This document shows positions 15,539 to 21,502 of a DNA stretch of 24,033 nt, one piece after another. The DNA is from Bacillota bacterium. Its GTDB lineage: Bacteria; Bacillota; Clostridia; Oscillospirales; Acutalibacteraceae. Made by a program: the position numbers and the translations under genes. Each line of letters begins with the position of its first letter. Position 1 is the stretch's first letter. The stretch covers positions 1 to 24,033 of the forward strand of contig JAEZRH010000041.1 in assembly GCA_023412845.1 (NCBI GenBank), in the 5' to 3' direction. The notes under the pieces were generated by a model. That model did not search any database. It was not told the DNA's origin and worked only from the letters and a program-made list of their open reading frames with translations.

Positions 15539-15670
15539 AGTTCCCGCAATGTGCCGATATTTCGGTTGCGTATGGAGACTTGGCTCCGTATGCAGGGGGC
15601 AGGTGCTCGTTACACCTGTCTCTGCATTGCACTTCTTTTTTATTGTGCCCTACAAGGAGAATTATACCTC
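15529..15670. repeat. Inverted repeat bracketing the candidate RNA
   Basis: GAGGTATAAT (15529-15538) and ATTATACCTC (15661-15670) are perfect inverses. They continue into an A7 run on the left and a T6 run on the right, with one bulged base. In a longer transcript they would close a stem followed by a U-run. Each arm also contains TATAAT reading inward. Confidence 0.7.
15545..15641 (+). ncRNA. Candidate small structured RNA with a four-way junction
   Basis: The segment folds into a closed cloverleaf. P1 is 15546-15552/15624-15630 (7 bp). P2 is 15554-15557/15562-15565 (4 bp, loop TATT). P3 is 15567-15577/15584-15594 (11 bp, loop ACTTGG). P4 is 15595-15605/15613-15623 (11 bp, loop CTCGTTA). 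Only G15553 and T15566 are unpaired outside loops. Six pairs are G-U on the plus strand and would be A-C mismatches on the minus strand, so the plus strand is the likely transcript. A TATAAT promoter sits just upstream, and a run of six T (15636-15641) follows P1 after 5 nt. It is not a tRNA: the arms are too long, there is no T-loop consensus and no CCA. No known RNA family was recognised. Confidence 0.5.
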
Positions 15671-15688
15671 TTTTTTCCGGAAAGTCAA
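15661..15688 (-). promoter_or_regulatory. Candidate minus-strand promoter
   Basis: On the minus strand TTGACT (15683-15688), a 16-bp spacer and TATAAT (15661-15666). It would transcribe antisense across the candidate RNA from about 15654. No gene with a good start was found downstream on this strand. Confidence 0.4.
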
Positions 15689-15694
15689 GAGCAG

Positions 15695-15772
15695 CGGGCA
15701 GAGCCCGTTTCGCCCCGCCACGGGGCGCGGTGAGAATTTCAGGCTTTCTTAGGCGGGAGAGTTTATAGACAG
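15695..15772 (+). repeat. 77-bp dispersed repeat, copy 2
   Basis: It runs from CGGGCAGAGCCCG to GAGAGTTTATAGACAG and is the second copy of the element at 15180-15256. This copy can form the perfect small hairpins CGGGC-AGA-GCCCG and CGCCCCG-CCA-CGGGGCG, which are degenerate in copy 1. It may be closer to the ancestral unit. Confidence 0.88.
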
Positions 15773-15855
15773 GCAAAGCCTGCTCATACCGGGCCGTCCA
15801 TGAAAAGCGGGATCGTGTCGAATGCCTCACAGCCGCATGGGGAGTCCCGGGGGAT

Positions 15856-15908
15856 TCAAGGGGGATTTTTTGAAGCCCCTCCCGACGGGAGTTGAAAATC
15901 CCCCTTGA
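15856..15908. repeat. 14-bp perfect inverted repeat
   Basis: TCAAGGGGGATTTT (15856-15869) and AAAATCCCCCTTGA (15895-15908). The 25-nt loop contains a further CTCCC/GGGAG stem. There is no adjoining U-run typical of a terminator. Confidence 0.85.
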
Positions 15909-15918
15909 TCGGACTTTG

Positions 15919-15946
15919 CATACTTTCGGCCGAAACCGAAAGTATG
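15919..15946. repeat. 11-bp perfect inverted repeat
   Basis: CATACTTTCGG (15919-15929) and CCGAAAGTATG (15936-15946) with loop CCGAAA. It begins 10 bp after the preceding inverted repeat. Confidence 0.85.
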
Positions 15947-16220
15947 GGCCCGCGCGGCCTGAGTGCAAACCAACACCGGCGCTTGGGACGCAAGTCAAAG
16001 CTTTGCCCTCACCGGATTGCCGCATAAGACCTTTTTGCTGTTTTCGGGAGCGGCTTCAGAACCGTCTCGCCAAGGTAAGCTGTTCTTTTCCACCCGTCCC
16101 ATGGCGGGCCGGAACGGACGCAGTCCGTGAAATGACGCGCGAGCCACAGCAAGAAATAGAGCAAAAAGCAGAGAAAACGGGAGATACGCAAGAATAAATT
16201 AAAAATCCGGGCATTTTAAC

Positions 16221-16249
16221 TTGACACTGCCTCCGCGCTGTGATAAGAT
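16221..16249 (+). promoter_or_regulatory. Promoter of the rplM-rpsI operon
   Basis: TTGACA (16221-16226), a 17-bp spacer ending TGA, and TAAGAT (16244-16249), which gives an extended -10. The predicted start near 16256 leaves a 75-nt leader. Confidence 0.87.
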
Positions 16250-16264
16250 TGCAGTTGTGATTTT

Positions 16265-16285
16265 ATGCGCCGGGTCCCGGCGCAT
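16265..16285 (+). promoter_or_regulatory. Leader hairpin upstream of rplM, candidate L13 autoregulatory element
   Basis: ATGCGCCGGG-T-CCCGGCGCAT forms a stem of at least 8 bp about 10 nt into the predicted transcript. L13 leaders that mediate r-protein feedback are known upstream of rplM in Firmicutes. I infer a similar role from position and shape only, without a consensus match. Confidence 0.4.
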
Positions 16286-16330
16286 CGAGCGATATTATTT
16301 AGAAAGACTGAATTTCGGGAGGTCAAAGTT

Positions 16331-16759
16331 ATGTCCACCTATATGCCGAAAGCCGGCGATATCCAGCGCAAATGGTATGTGATCGACGCGGCAGGCAAAC
16401 CGCTGGGCCGTGTGGCCGCGCAGGCAGCCGTTCTGCTCCGCGGCAAGCAGAAGACCCTGTTTGCGCCCCATGCCGACTGTGGCGACCACGTCGTTATCGT
16501 CAACTGCAGGGAAGCGGTCCTTACCGGCAAGAAGCTGGAGAAGAAGATCGCCTATCACCCCACCCTTTACATCGGCCACATGAAGAAGGTCCAGTATAAA
16601 ACGCTCATGGCTGAAAAGCCGTGCAAGGCGATGGAGCTTGCCGTGAAAGGCATGGTTCCGGATACGACCATCGGCCGCACCGCAATGACGCGTCTGCATC
16701 TGTTTGAGGGCGCGGAGCACACGCACACCGCTCAGAAGCCGCAGACCTGGGAACTGTAA
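16331..16759 (+). CDS. rplM: 50S ribosomal protein L13
   Basis: A 142-residue protein of the usual length. Motifs are QRKWYVIDAAGKPLGRVA near the N-terminus, LFAPHADCGDHVVIVNCREA, and RTAMTRLHLFEGAEHTHTAQ with the C-terminal KPQTWEL. It binds 23S rRNA early in 50S assembly. ATG 16331 is chosen because GGGAGG lies 8 nt upstream and the protein begins MSTYMPKA as in relatives. The frame is also open upstream to an ATG at 16265, but that lies in the leader hairpin. It is followed 13 bp later by rpsI, the standard bacterial pairing. Confidence 0.98.
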   Translation: MSTYMPKAGDIQRKWYVIDAAGKPLGRVAAQAAVLLRGKQKTLFAPHADCGDHVVIVNCREAVLTGKKLEKKIAYHPTLYIGHMKKVQYKTLMAEKPCKAMELAVKGMVPDTTIGRTAMTRLHLFEGAEHTHTAQKPQTWEL

Positions 16760-16772
16760 GGGAGGATCAACG

Positions 16773-17174
16773 ATGTACGAGAAAGCACCATATTTTTACG
16801 GAACAGGCAGAAGAAAAAGCAGCGTTGCCCGCGTCAGGATCTACCAGGGCACAGGCGTCGTCACTGTGAACGACCGCAGCCTTGACGATTACTTCGGTCT
16901 CGACACGCTGAAGGCCATTGTCCGCCAGCCGCTCACTCTGACCGGCACGGATGCAAAATTTGATGTTGTCTGCCGCGTCGCCGGCGGCGGCGTCACCGGG
17001 CAGGCCGGCGCGATCCGCCACGGCATCGCGAGAGCTCTGCTCCAGTACGATTCCGAGAATCTGCGCACCACGCTCAAAAAAGCGGGCCTGCTGACCCGCG
17101 ACCCGAGGATGAAGGAACGCAAGAAGTACGGACTCAAAGCCGCACGCCGCGCGCCCCAGTTCTCAAAGAGATAG
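16773..17174 (+). CDS. rpsI: 30S ribosomal protein S9
   Basis: A 133-residue protein. YFYGTGRRKSSVARVRI at the N-terminus, GGGVTGQAGAIRHGIARAL in the middle and the basic C-terminus KKYGLKAARRAPQFSKR are diagnostic. The terminal Lys-Arg reaches the P-site tRNA in the ribosome. GGGAGG lies 7 nt before ATG 16773. It is cotranscribed with rplM and closed by a strong terminator. Confidence 0.98.
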   Translation: MYEKAPYFYGTGRRKSSVARVRIYQGTGVVTVNDRSLDDYFGLDTLKAIVRQPLTLTGTDAKFDVVCRVAGGGVTGQAGAIRHGIARALLQYDSENLRTTLKKAGLLTRDPRMKERKKYGLKAARRAPQFSKR

Positions 17175-17191
17175 TTTTCCGGATTTTCAGA

Positions 17192-17226
17192 ACGCCCCCG
17201 CGGGAATTTCCCGCGGGGGCGTTTTT
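17192..17226 (+). terminator. Intrinsic terminator of rplM-rpsI
   Basis: A perfect 13-bp stem ACGCCCCCGCGGG / CCCGCGGGGGCGT with loop AATTT, followed by TTTT. Confidence 0.95.
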
Positions 17227-17238
17227 GGCCGGATACGG

Positions 17239-17274
17239 AAAGACCCTCCGTCTGAAAAAAGACGGAGGGTCTTT
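17239..17274 (-). terminator. Stem-loop ending the lysis cassette
   Basis: A perfect 14-bp stem AAAGACCCTCCGTC (17239-17252) / GACGGAGGGTCTTT (17261-17274). It begins 12 bp after the holin stop on the minus strand. The T-run is mainly within the arm, so termination strength is uncertain. Confidence 0.7.
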
Positions 17275-17285
17275 TGTGGAAACGG

Positions 17286-17675
17286 TTACGCGTCGCCGCC
17301 GCTTCCGGTGGAAACGAGCGCTTTCGCGCGGTTCACTTCGCCGGCAATTGCCTGGCGAAGCTGCCCGATCTCCTCGTCGGTCACGGCGGGCAGGAGTTTT
17401 TTGATCTCTTCCGCGAATTTCTCCTGCTTCGCCTGCATGGTCTTTTCCACATTTGGGGTGATGCGGAAATACTCGTCCACAATGTACCACGCCTCCCGCG
17501 CAAGCGAAAGGCTGCGGTCATACTGTTCCGCTCCCATACGGTTTATGAGTTCCTCCTGCTTTTGGCGCAGATAGGCGACTCCCGCCTCGCCGAAAGCCCT
17601 GACCGCCGCGGCGAGGACCGCCGCAAGCGCTGCCGCCACAGCCGCGGCGACAGCGCCGACTGCCGTGCTCAGCAT
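17286..17675 (-). CDS. Phage holin, LLH family
   Basis: A 129-residue small membrane protein. One long Ala/Val-rich N-terminal segment (about 3-28) is followed by an amphipathic, charged helical region (YLRQKQEELINRM, then EKTMQAKQEKFAEEIKKLL). This is the usual arrangement of LLH (superfamily 6) holins, which form membrane lesions that release endolysin. It starts 7 bp after the accessory gene and is the last gene of the cassette. A weak ACAGG precedes ATG 17675; the stronger AAAGGA lies about 13 nt upstream. Confidence 0.8.
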   Translation of the reverse strand: MLSTAVGAVAAAVAAALAAVLAAAVRAFGEAGVAYLRQKQEELINRMGAEQYDRSLSLAREAWYIVDEYFRITPNVEKTMQAKQEKFAEEIKKLLPAVTDEEIGQLRQAIAGEVNRAKALVSTGSGGDA

Positions 17676-17682
17676 CCTGTCA

Positions 17683-18012
17683 TCAGTTCCTTTCCGCCGG
17701 AGAGACCGGCATTTTTTTCACGCGCTCGAACAGCTCCGTGCCCGTGCTGTTTCCGCCCAGAGCGTGGTAGGGGCGGTACAGATACTCCAGGTTTTTCAGG
17801 TCGTTCACGTCCGCGTATCCCTTTTCGCGGCACTCCGCGTAGGCGCTGTAGATGCGGTCGTGCAGCAGGGCGCGCACGCCTTCCTCCACCGCCTCCTGCC
17901 GCTCCGCCTGCCGTTTCAGCCTGCGCCGCATGCGTCCGAAAGCCGCGCCCAGCGCGCCGGTCAGCACGCCGAAGAGGGCTTCCAGCCAGTATTTCGCGAT
18001 CCAGTCCTGCAC
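17683..18012 (-). CDS. Small phage-type protein between endolysin and holin
   Basis: 109 residues from a GTG at 18012, which is 5 nt after the endolysin stop. A hydrophobic N-terminal stretch (about 8-26, YWLEALFGVLTGALGAAFG) is followed by a basic patch RMRRRLKRQ. The conserved-looking tail LLHDRIYSAYAECREKGYAD ... LYRPYHALGGNSTGTELF follows. Proteins with this YxxYHxLGGNGT-type tail often sit in the lysis region of Firmicute phages and have one membrane segment. I infer a holin-like or lysis-accessory role. The frame is open further upstream, but there it overlaps the endolysin gene. Confidence 0.72.
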   Translation of the reverse strand: MQDWIAKYWLEALFGVLTGALGAAFGRMRRRLKRQAERQEAVEEGVRALLHDRIYSAYAECREKGYADVNDLKNLEYLYRPYHALGGNSTGTELFERVKKMPVSPAERN

Positions 18013-18017
18013 GGCCG

Positions 18018-18887
18018 TCAGCCTTCCTCCGCGAGGTTGACCACCAGTCTGCGCCGTCCCTGCTCCCCCGGCCCGGCGGCGTAGATGCCGGCCCTGCCCA
18101 CGGCCACAAGATACCACAGGTCGTCGCAGCCGGAGCGGTATCTCGGTAGCACGAGCACGACGCGGCTGTTGCCGGACCACACCTTTGCCGCGCCCGGACA
18201 GCTGGTTTTGAGCTGGTACACGCTGCCGGGCGCCATGGTGTACGTGCCCGTCGTGTCGATCCGCACACTTGTCGGGGCGCCCTCCGCCGCGTAGTCCCTG
18301 CAGCAGACGTCGAGGTCCACCTCGCCCGTGATGCCCGGAACACGCCCCGCGCTGCTTTTCTGCCAGATCGCGCAGGGCGCGTCCGGCCCGCCGGAGTAAT
18401 CCGCCAGCCAGACGTCCCACGCGGCCAGCGTCTGGGGCGAGAAGATGCGCTTCCGGAAGTCGTTGTTCGTGTAAAGCGCGGTACGCCAGCCGTCCTTTTT
18501 CATTTCGCCGAGGAAGGCGTTCGCGATGCGGTTCGCAAGCTCCGCCGAAGGCGCGGCGCCATGCTTCGCCGCGTAGGCCATGCTTTCGGCCTCATAGTCG
18601 AACGCCGCAGGGTAGACGATCTTTTCCCGGTACGGCGAGATGATTTTGCGAAAGGCCTCCGCTTCCCGGCGCGCGTCGTCTTCGCTGACCGCATAGCTGA
18701 ACCAGTATACCCCCGCGTCCAGCCCGGCGGCGAGGGCGCCGTTCAGATTCGCTTCAAACCTGGCGTCGTTTTTCGAGATGTCGTTGCCGTACCCCGCGCG
18801 GATCAGCGCGAAGCGGATCCCGGAGGCGGCCGCCTGCTTCCAGTCTATGACACCCTGATGCCTGCTGACGTCGATTCCATCAACCAT
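18018..18887 (-). CDS. GH25 lysozyme (phage endolysin type)
   Basis: A 289-residue muramidase that cleaves MurNAc-GlcNAc bonds in peptidoglycan. The GH25 barrel spans about 1-205. It includes GIDVSRHQGVIDW with Asp6, the catalytic DxE pair D97/E99 in AAFDYEAES, TALYTNNDF, WDVWLADY, AIWQKSS and GEVDLDVC. Residues about 210-289 form a beta-rich C-terminal part (TSVRIDTTGTYTMAPGSVYQ) of unknown, probably wall-binding, function. There is no signal peptide, which fits holin-dependent release. GGGAGGTGA lies 6 nt before ATG 18887. It is the first gene of the cassette; upstream on this strand is only a 200-bp gap to the TetR gene. Confidence 0.93.
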   Translation of the reverse strand: MVDGIDVSRHQGVIDWKQAAASGIRFALIRAGYGNDISKNDARFEANLNGALAAGLDAGVYWFSYAVSEDDARREAEAFRKIISPYREKIVYPAAFDYEAESMAYAAKHGAAPSAELANRIANAFLGEMKKDGWRTALYTNNDFRKRIFSPQTLAAWDVWLADYSGGPDAPCAIWQKSSAGRVPGITGEVDLDVCCRDYAAEGAPTSVRIDTTGTYTMAPGSVYQLKTSCPGAAKVWSGNSRVVLVLPRYRSGCDDLWYLVAVGRAGIYAAGPGEQGRRRLVVNLAEEG

Positions 18888-19026
18888 CCGTTCACCTCCC
18901 GGGCGGCGGCGGATTTGGTAAAACCGGCGCCCGGATGCCTTTCGGGTTCCCCGCTGCGGAACCTGTTTTTTTCCCGCGGGAGGTAAACTGCGGAAAAATT
19001 TTATGCATGTTTTTCCATGACAAAAT

Positions 19027-19055
19027 TTGACGAATTGGGAAATATGTAGTAGAAT
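19027..19055 (+). promoter_or_regulatory. Promoter of the TetR-family gene
   Basis: TTGACG (19027-19032), a 17-bp spacer and TAGAAT (19050-19055). The start near 19062 is about 30 nt before the ATG. Confidence 0.8.
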
Positions 19056-19092
19056 TGTGGACTAATCAACAAGGTTGCGGAGGAGACTGCTT

Positions 19093-19707
19093 ATGAGCCA
19101 GAAGCCTTCGGACAGGGCGCGAAAGCGGAGCGACGTGATTCTGAAAACTGCCAATCTGCTGAAAGACCGGTCCTTTGACAGTATAACCGTCCGGATGATC
19201 TGCAAATCGGCGGGGATCTCTATCGGGACGTTTTATCATTACTTCGACAGGAAAGAAAATGTTGCTACGGATATCTTCCGCCTTACGGACGAGTATATTG
19301 TCGGGACGCTTTTGCCGACGCTGACTTCCGACGACGAGATCGCGAACATTGTGCGTTTCTGCACGGAACTGGCACGTTTTGCGGAAGAACAGGGCGTTCC
19401 GTACAGCAGGGCCCTCAATTCTTTTTTCCCCAGAAGGGAAAGCTATGCTGCCGATCTGGAAAGACAGAGGCCGCTTTTTTCCGAGTTGCGGAATATCATC
19501 CGCCGCGGCATCGAGAAAAAACAGATCGACCCTTCCTACGATCCGGACGGGCTGACGGACGAGCTCGTGCTGTTTTTGCACGGTCTGGATTTCGACTGGG
19601 CAAAACGCGACGGAGAGTACGGCCTGACGGAAAAGACGCGTTTCCTTATCACGCAGATCGTCGGGCTGCTCAGGCACCCGTTTACCGATCCTTCCATTTA
19701 CTGTTAA
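19093..19707 (+). CDS. TetR-family transcriptional regulator
   Basis: 204 residues. The N-terminal TetR DNA-binding domain reads VILKTANLLKDRSFDSITV then ICKSAGISIGTFYHYFDRKE (helix-turn-helix at about 33-57). The helical C-terminal domain that would bind ligand and dimerise is unclassified. ATG 19093 is chosen for GGAGGAG 7 nt upstream; the frame also opens at 19075. It precedes the propeller lipoprotein in the same direction, but that gene has its own promoter. The target may be either neighbour or the divergent lysis cassette. Confidence 0.93.
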   Translation: MSQKPSDRARKRSDVILKTANLLKDRSFDSITVRMICKSAGISIGTFYHYFDRKENVATDIFRLTDEYIVGTLLPTLTSDDEIANIVRFCTELARFAEEQGVPYSRALNSFFPRRESYAADLERQRPLFSELRNIIRRGIEKKQIDPSYDPDGLTDELVLFLHGLDFDWAKRDGEYGLTEKTRFLITQIVGLLRHPFTDPSIYC

Positions 19708-19785
19708 CAAATTGTTAAATTGTTCATATAAAATTCACAGGATTGGAACTGAATTTCCACAATGTTTACAGTTCAGTCATTCTCA

Positions 19786-19814
19786 TTGACTTTTCATTTT
19801 TGATGGCGTAAGAT
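19786..19814 (+). promoter_or_regulatory. Promoter of the propeller lipoprotein gene
   Basis: TTGACT (19786-19791), a 17-bp spacer and TAAGAT (19809-19814). A short inverted repeat GAACTG/CAGTTC (19746-19751, 19769-19774) lies just upstream and might bind a regulator. Confidence 0.75.
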
Positions 19815-19864
19815 GTCGGCAGACTCTGCAGCTTTTACAGCAGTCGCTAAAGAAGGTGTTGTGC

Positions 19865-21139
19865 ATGTTGACTGAGATTGGGCGCCGGACCGTCGCGGCG
19901 GTTTTGGCCTTTTGTACGGCGGTGACCGTCCTTTCCGGGTGTTCCCCCCAAAAACAGGTTGACCCCGCACAGGTGAAGACAAGCGCAAGTTCCGAGCCGT
20001 CCGTCGTGAAAACGCCGATTCAGGCCAAACTGCCTGATACCTCCGTACAGTCGCTGAAAAAAGGCGGAGTGCCCGGAAAATTCAGCAATAATTTTCTTGC
20101 CCTGCAGAAAGCGTATAATCTTGCCGCGGTGCCCACCTACGACGGGTTTAACCAGAGCACGCACCCGAAGGTCCTGTATTTCCCGAACGGGTGGAACGGC
20201 TATAAATACTGGATGTCCATAACGCCTTACCCGTACGGGATCGACGATTACGAAAATCCCTGCGTCGTGGTCTCGAACGACGCCAAGACCTGGACTACGC
20301 CAGCGGGGCTGAAAAACCCGGTCACAGGGATCCCTTCCGACGTGAAAATCGGCGCGCACTATTCCGATTCCCACATCGTGATGCACGGCAGCGTAATGGA
20401 GCTCTGGTACCGCTACAATAAAGGAAATCCCAAGACGAAGCACCCGGATGAAAGCATCGATTATTATTACCGCATCACCAGCACGGACGGCATCCACTGG
20501 TCGAAACCGCAGCTGATGCAGCAGGCCGTGTCGAGCATCATCAGCCTTGCCGTCAACTACGAAGACGGCAGATATCAGTTCTGGTTCACCAACAGTAAAA
20601 AGCAGCTGATGTATGCCGACAGCACGGACGGTGTCCACTGGCAGGATGAACAGCCGTGCTCCATTGCCCTGCCGACGGGATATCTCCCGTGGCATCAGGA
20701 TCTGATCCACTATCGGAACGAGTATTACCTGCTGCAGACCGGCATCAGAAAGGCGAATTATTCCTTCGCGCTTTTTCTTTCGGAATCGTCCGACGGAACC
20801 CACTTTACGAAGGGCGTTTCCTTTTACCCGAGCGATAGCCCGGTCGTTCTGACGAAAACATGGCTGTACCGCAGCACCGTATGGGCGGACGGCTCCACGC
20901 TGCGCATGATGGTTTCGTACCGGCTACCGGGCCAGAAATGGTACCTTACGCCGACCGCCCTTTCGGTGCAGCAATGGCAGGCCGCCTGCGCAACCCAGAA
21001 GGGCATTACCTTGAAAGCCCCCGCCGCTCCGTCTTCCACCCCCTCGCAGAAGCCGGCCGGAGGCAGTGCAAAACCCAAGTTCCGGATTGTACCGAAGTCC
21101 GCGCCCGTGCAGCTCCACAAAAATGTAGGCAAGGCCTGA
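19865..21139 (+). CDS. Secreted lipoprotein with glycosidase-like beta-propeller
   Basis: 424 residues. A signal peptide with lipobox VLSGC is cleaved before Cys26, so it is anchored outside the membrane. A disordered linker is followed by a propeller of the GH43/GH32-like fold (about 75-365). Repeated blade motifs are visible: HPKVLYFPNGWNGYKYWMSI, NPCVVVSNDAKTW, YRITSTDGIHWSKP, MYADSTDGVHWQ and FLSESSDGTHF. The tail is Pro/Ala/Lys-rich. Related proteins are often encoded near exopolysaccharide genes and presumed to act on surface glycans. I cannot assign the substrate or confirm the catalytic acids. ATG 19865 has AGAAGG 8 nt upstream; the frame also opens at GTG 19856. A terminator follows. 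Confidence 0.82.
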   Translation: MLTEIGRRTVAAVLAFCTAVTVLSGCSPQKQVDPAQVKTSASSEPSVVKTPIQAKLPDTSVQSLKKGGVPGKFSNNFLALQKAYNLAAVPTYDGFNQSTHPKVLYFPNGWNGYKYWMSITPYPYGIDDYENPCVVVSNDAKTWTTPAGLKNPVTGIPSDVKIGAHYSDSHIVMHGSVMELWYRYNKGNPKTKHPDESIDYYYRITSTDGIHWSKPQLMQQAVSSIISLAVNYEDGRYQFWFTNSKKQLMYADSTDGVHWQDEQPCSIALPTGYLPWHQDLIHYRNEYYLLQTGIRKANYSFALFLSESSDGTHFTKGVSFYPSDSPVVLTKTWLYRSTVWADGSTLRMMVSYRLPGQKWYLTPTALSVQQWQAACATQKGITLKAPAAPSSTPSQKPAGGSAKPKFRIVPKSAPVQLHKNVGKA

Positions 21140-21188
21140 TCCGCCCCGCCGTTGAACTTTGTCTATCGGGAAGTATTATAGTCTGTCG

Positions 21189-21221
21189 AAAGCGTACCCT
21201 CTGCAAGGGGTACGCTTTTTT
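21189..21221 (+). terminator. Intrinsic terminator of the lipoprotein gene
   Basis: The stem AAAGCGTACCC (21189-21199) / GGGTACGCTTT (21208-21218) with an 8-nt loop is followed by a T-run (21216-21221). Confidence 0.92.
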
Positions 21222-21502
21222 GTTTCCCTGGAGCAATCGGGTGCGGGCCCGGGCGAGGACCGCACGGACGGCGGGGTGTTGCCGGCGGAGGCACGCAGCC
21301 TAAATCAGTTAATGTGACCATATTTTATCGGTTTTATACGCCGCAGTTAATAAATTTGATGATAGAGAAAAGAATTTCATATGGATTTCGCAAAAAAATT
21401 ACAGTATAATACCCAATAGAAAAGAGCGGGGCTGAATAAAATTGTGCAATAGTACAACAAGCAAAGCTCCGCAAGATTTCGAAGAAAGCAGGGAGGATAT
21501 TT
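21222..21502 (+). promoter_or_regulatory. Upstream region of mglB with promoter and leader hairpin
   Basis: A perfect -10 TATAAT lies at 21405-21410, but the -35 position (21382-21387, TGGATT) matches poorly. This suggests an activator-dependent promoter. The predicted leader (from about 21417) holds a nested hairpin: GCGGGGCT (21427-21434) pairs with AGCTCCGC (21466-21473), with an inner TTGT/ACAA. I see no clear cre (CcpA) site. The part 21222-21380 shows nothing specific. Confidence 0.5.

Larger units (their letters stand above)
15219..16220. other. Intergenic island of repeats and hairpins
   Basis: About 1 kb between bioY and the rplM promoter. I find no gene here. Long frames on both strands lack ribosome sites and recognisable protein, and read through hairpins and repeats. 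It contains the two 77-bp repeats, a 19-bp stem-loop (15298-15341), a candidate structured RNA (15545-15641) inside a 10-bp inverted repeat, and two perfect inverted repeats at 15856-15908 and 15919-15946. Nothing specific was seen at 15950-16200. Confidence 0.7.

Noticed and set aside
15247..15549. Minus-strand frame of 100 codons (TTG start) downstream of the minus-strand promoter
   Set aside because: No ribosome site, composition typical of translated repeats, and it reads through the 19-bp stem-loop and copy 1 of the repeat.
15545..15641. Four-way fold considered as a tRNA
   Set aside because: The D-arm loop is 4 nt, the anticodon and T-like arms are 11 bp, and the T-loop consensus and CCA end are missing.
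15459..16025. Minus-strand frame of 188 codons across the hairpin island
   Set aside because: It crosses two perfect inverted repeats, copy 2 of the repeat and the candidate RNA, and encodes no recognisable motif or start signal.
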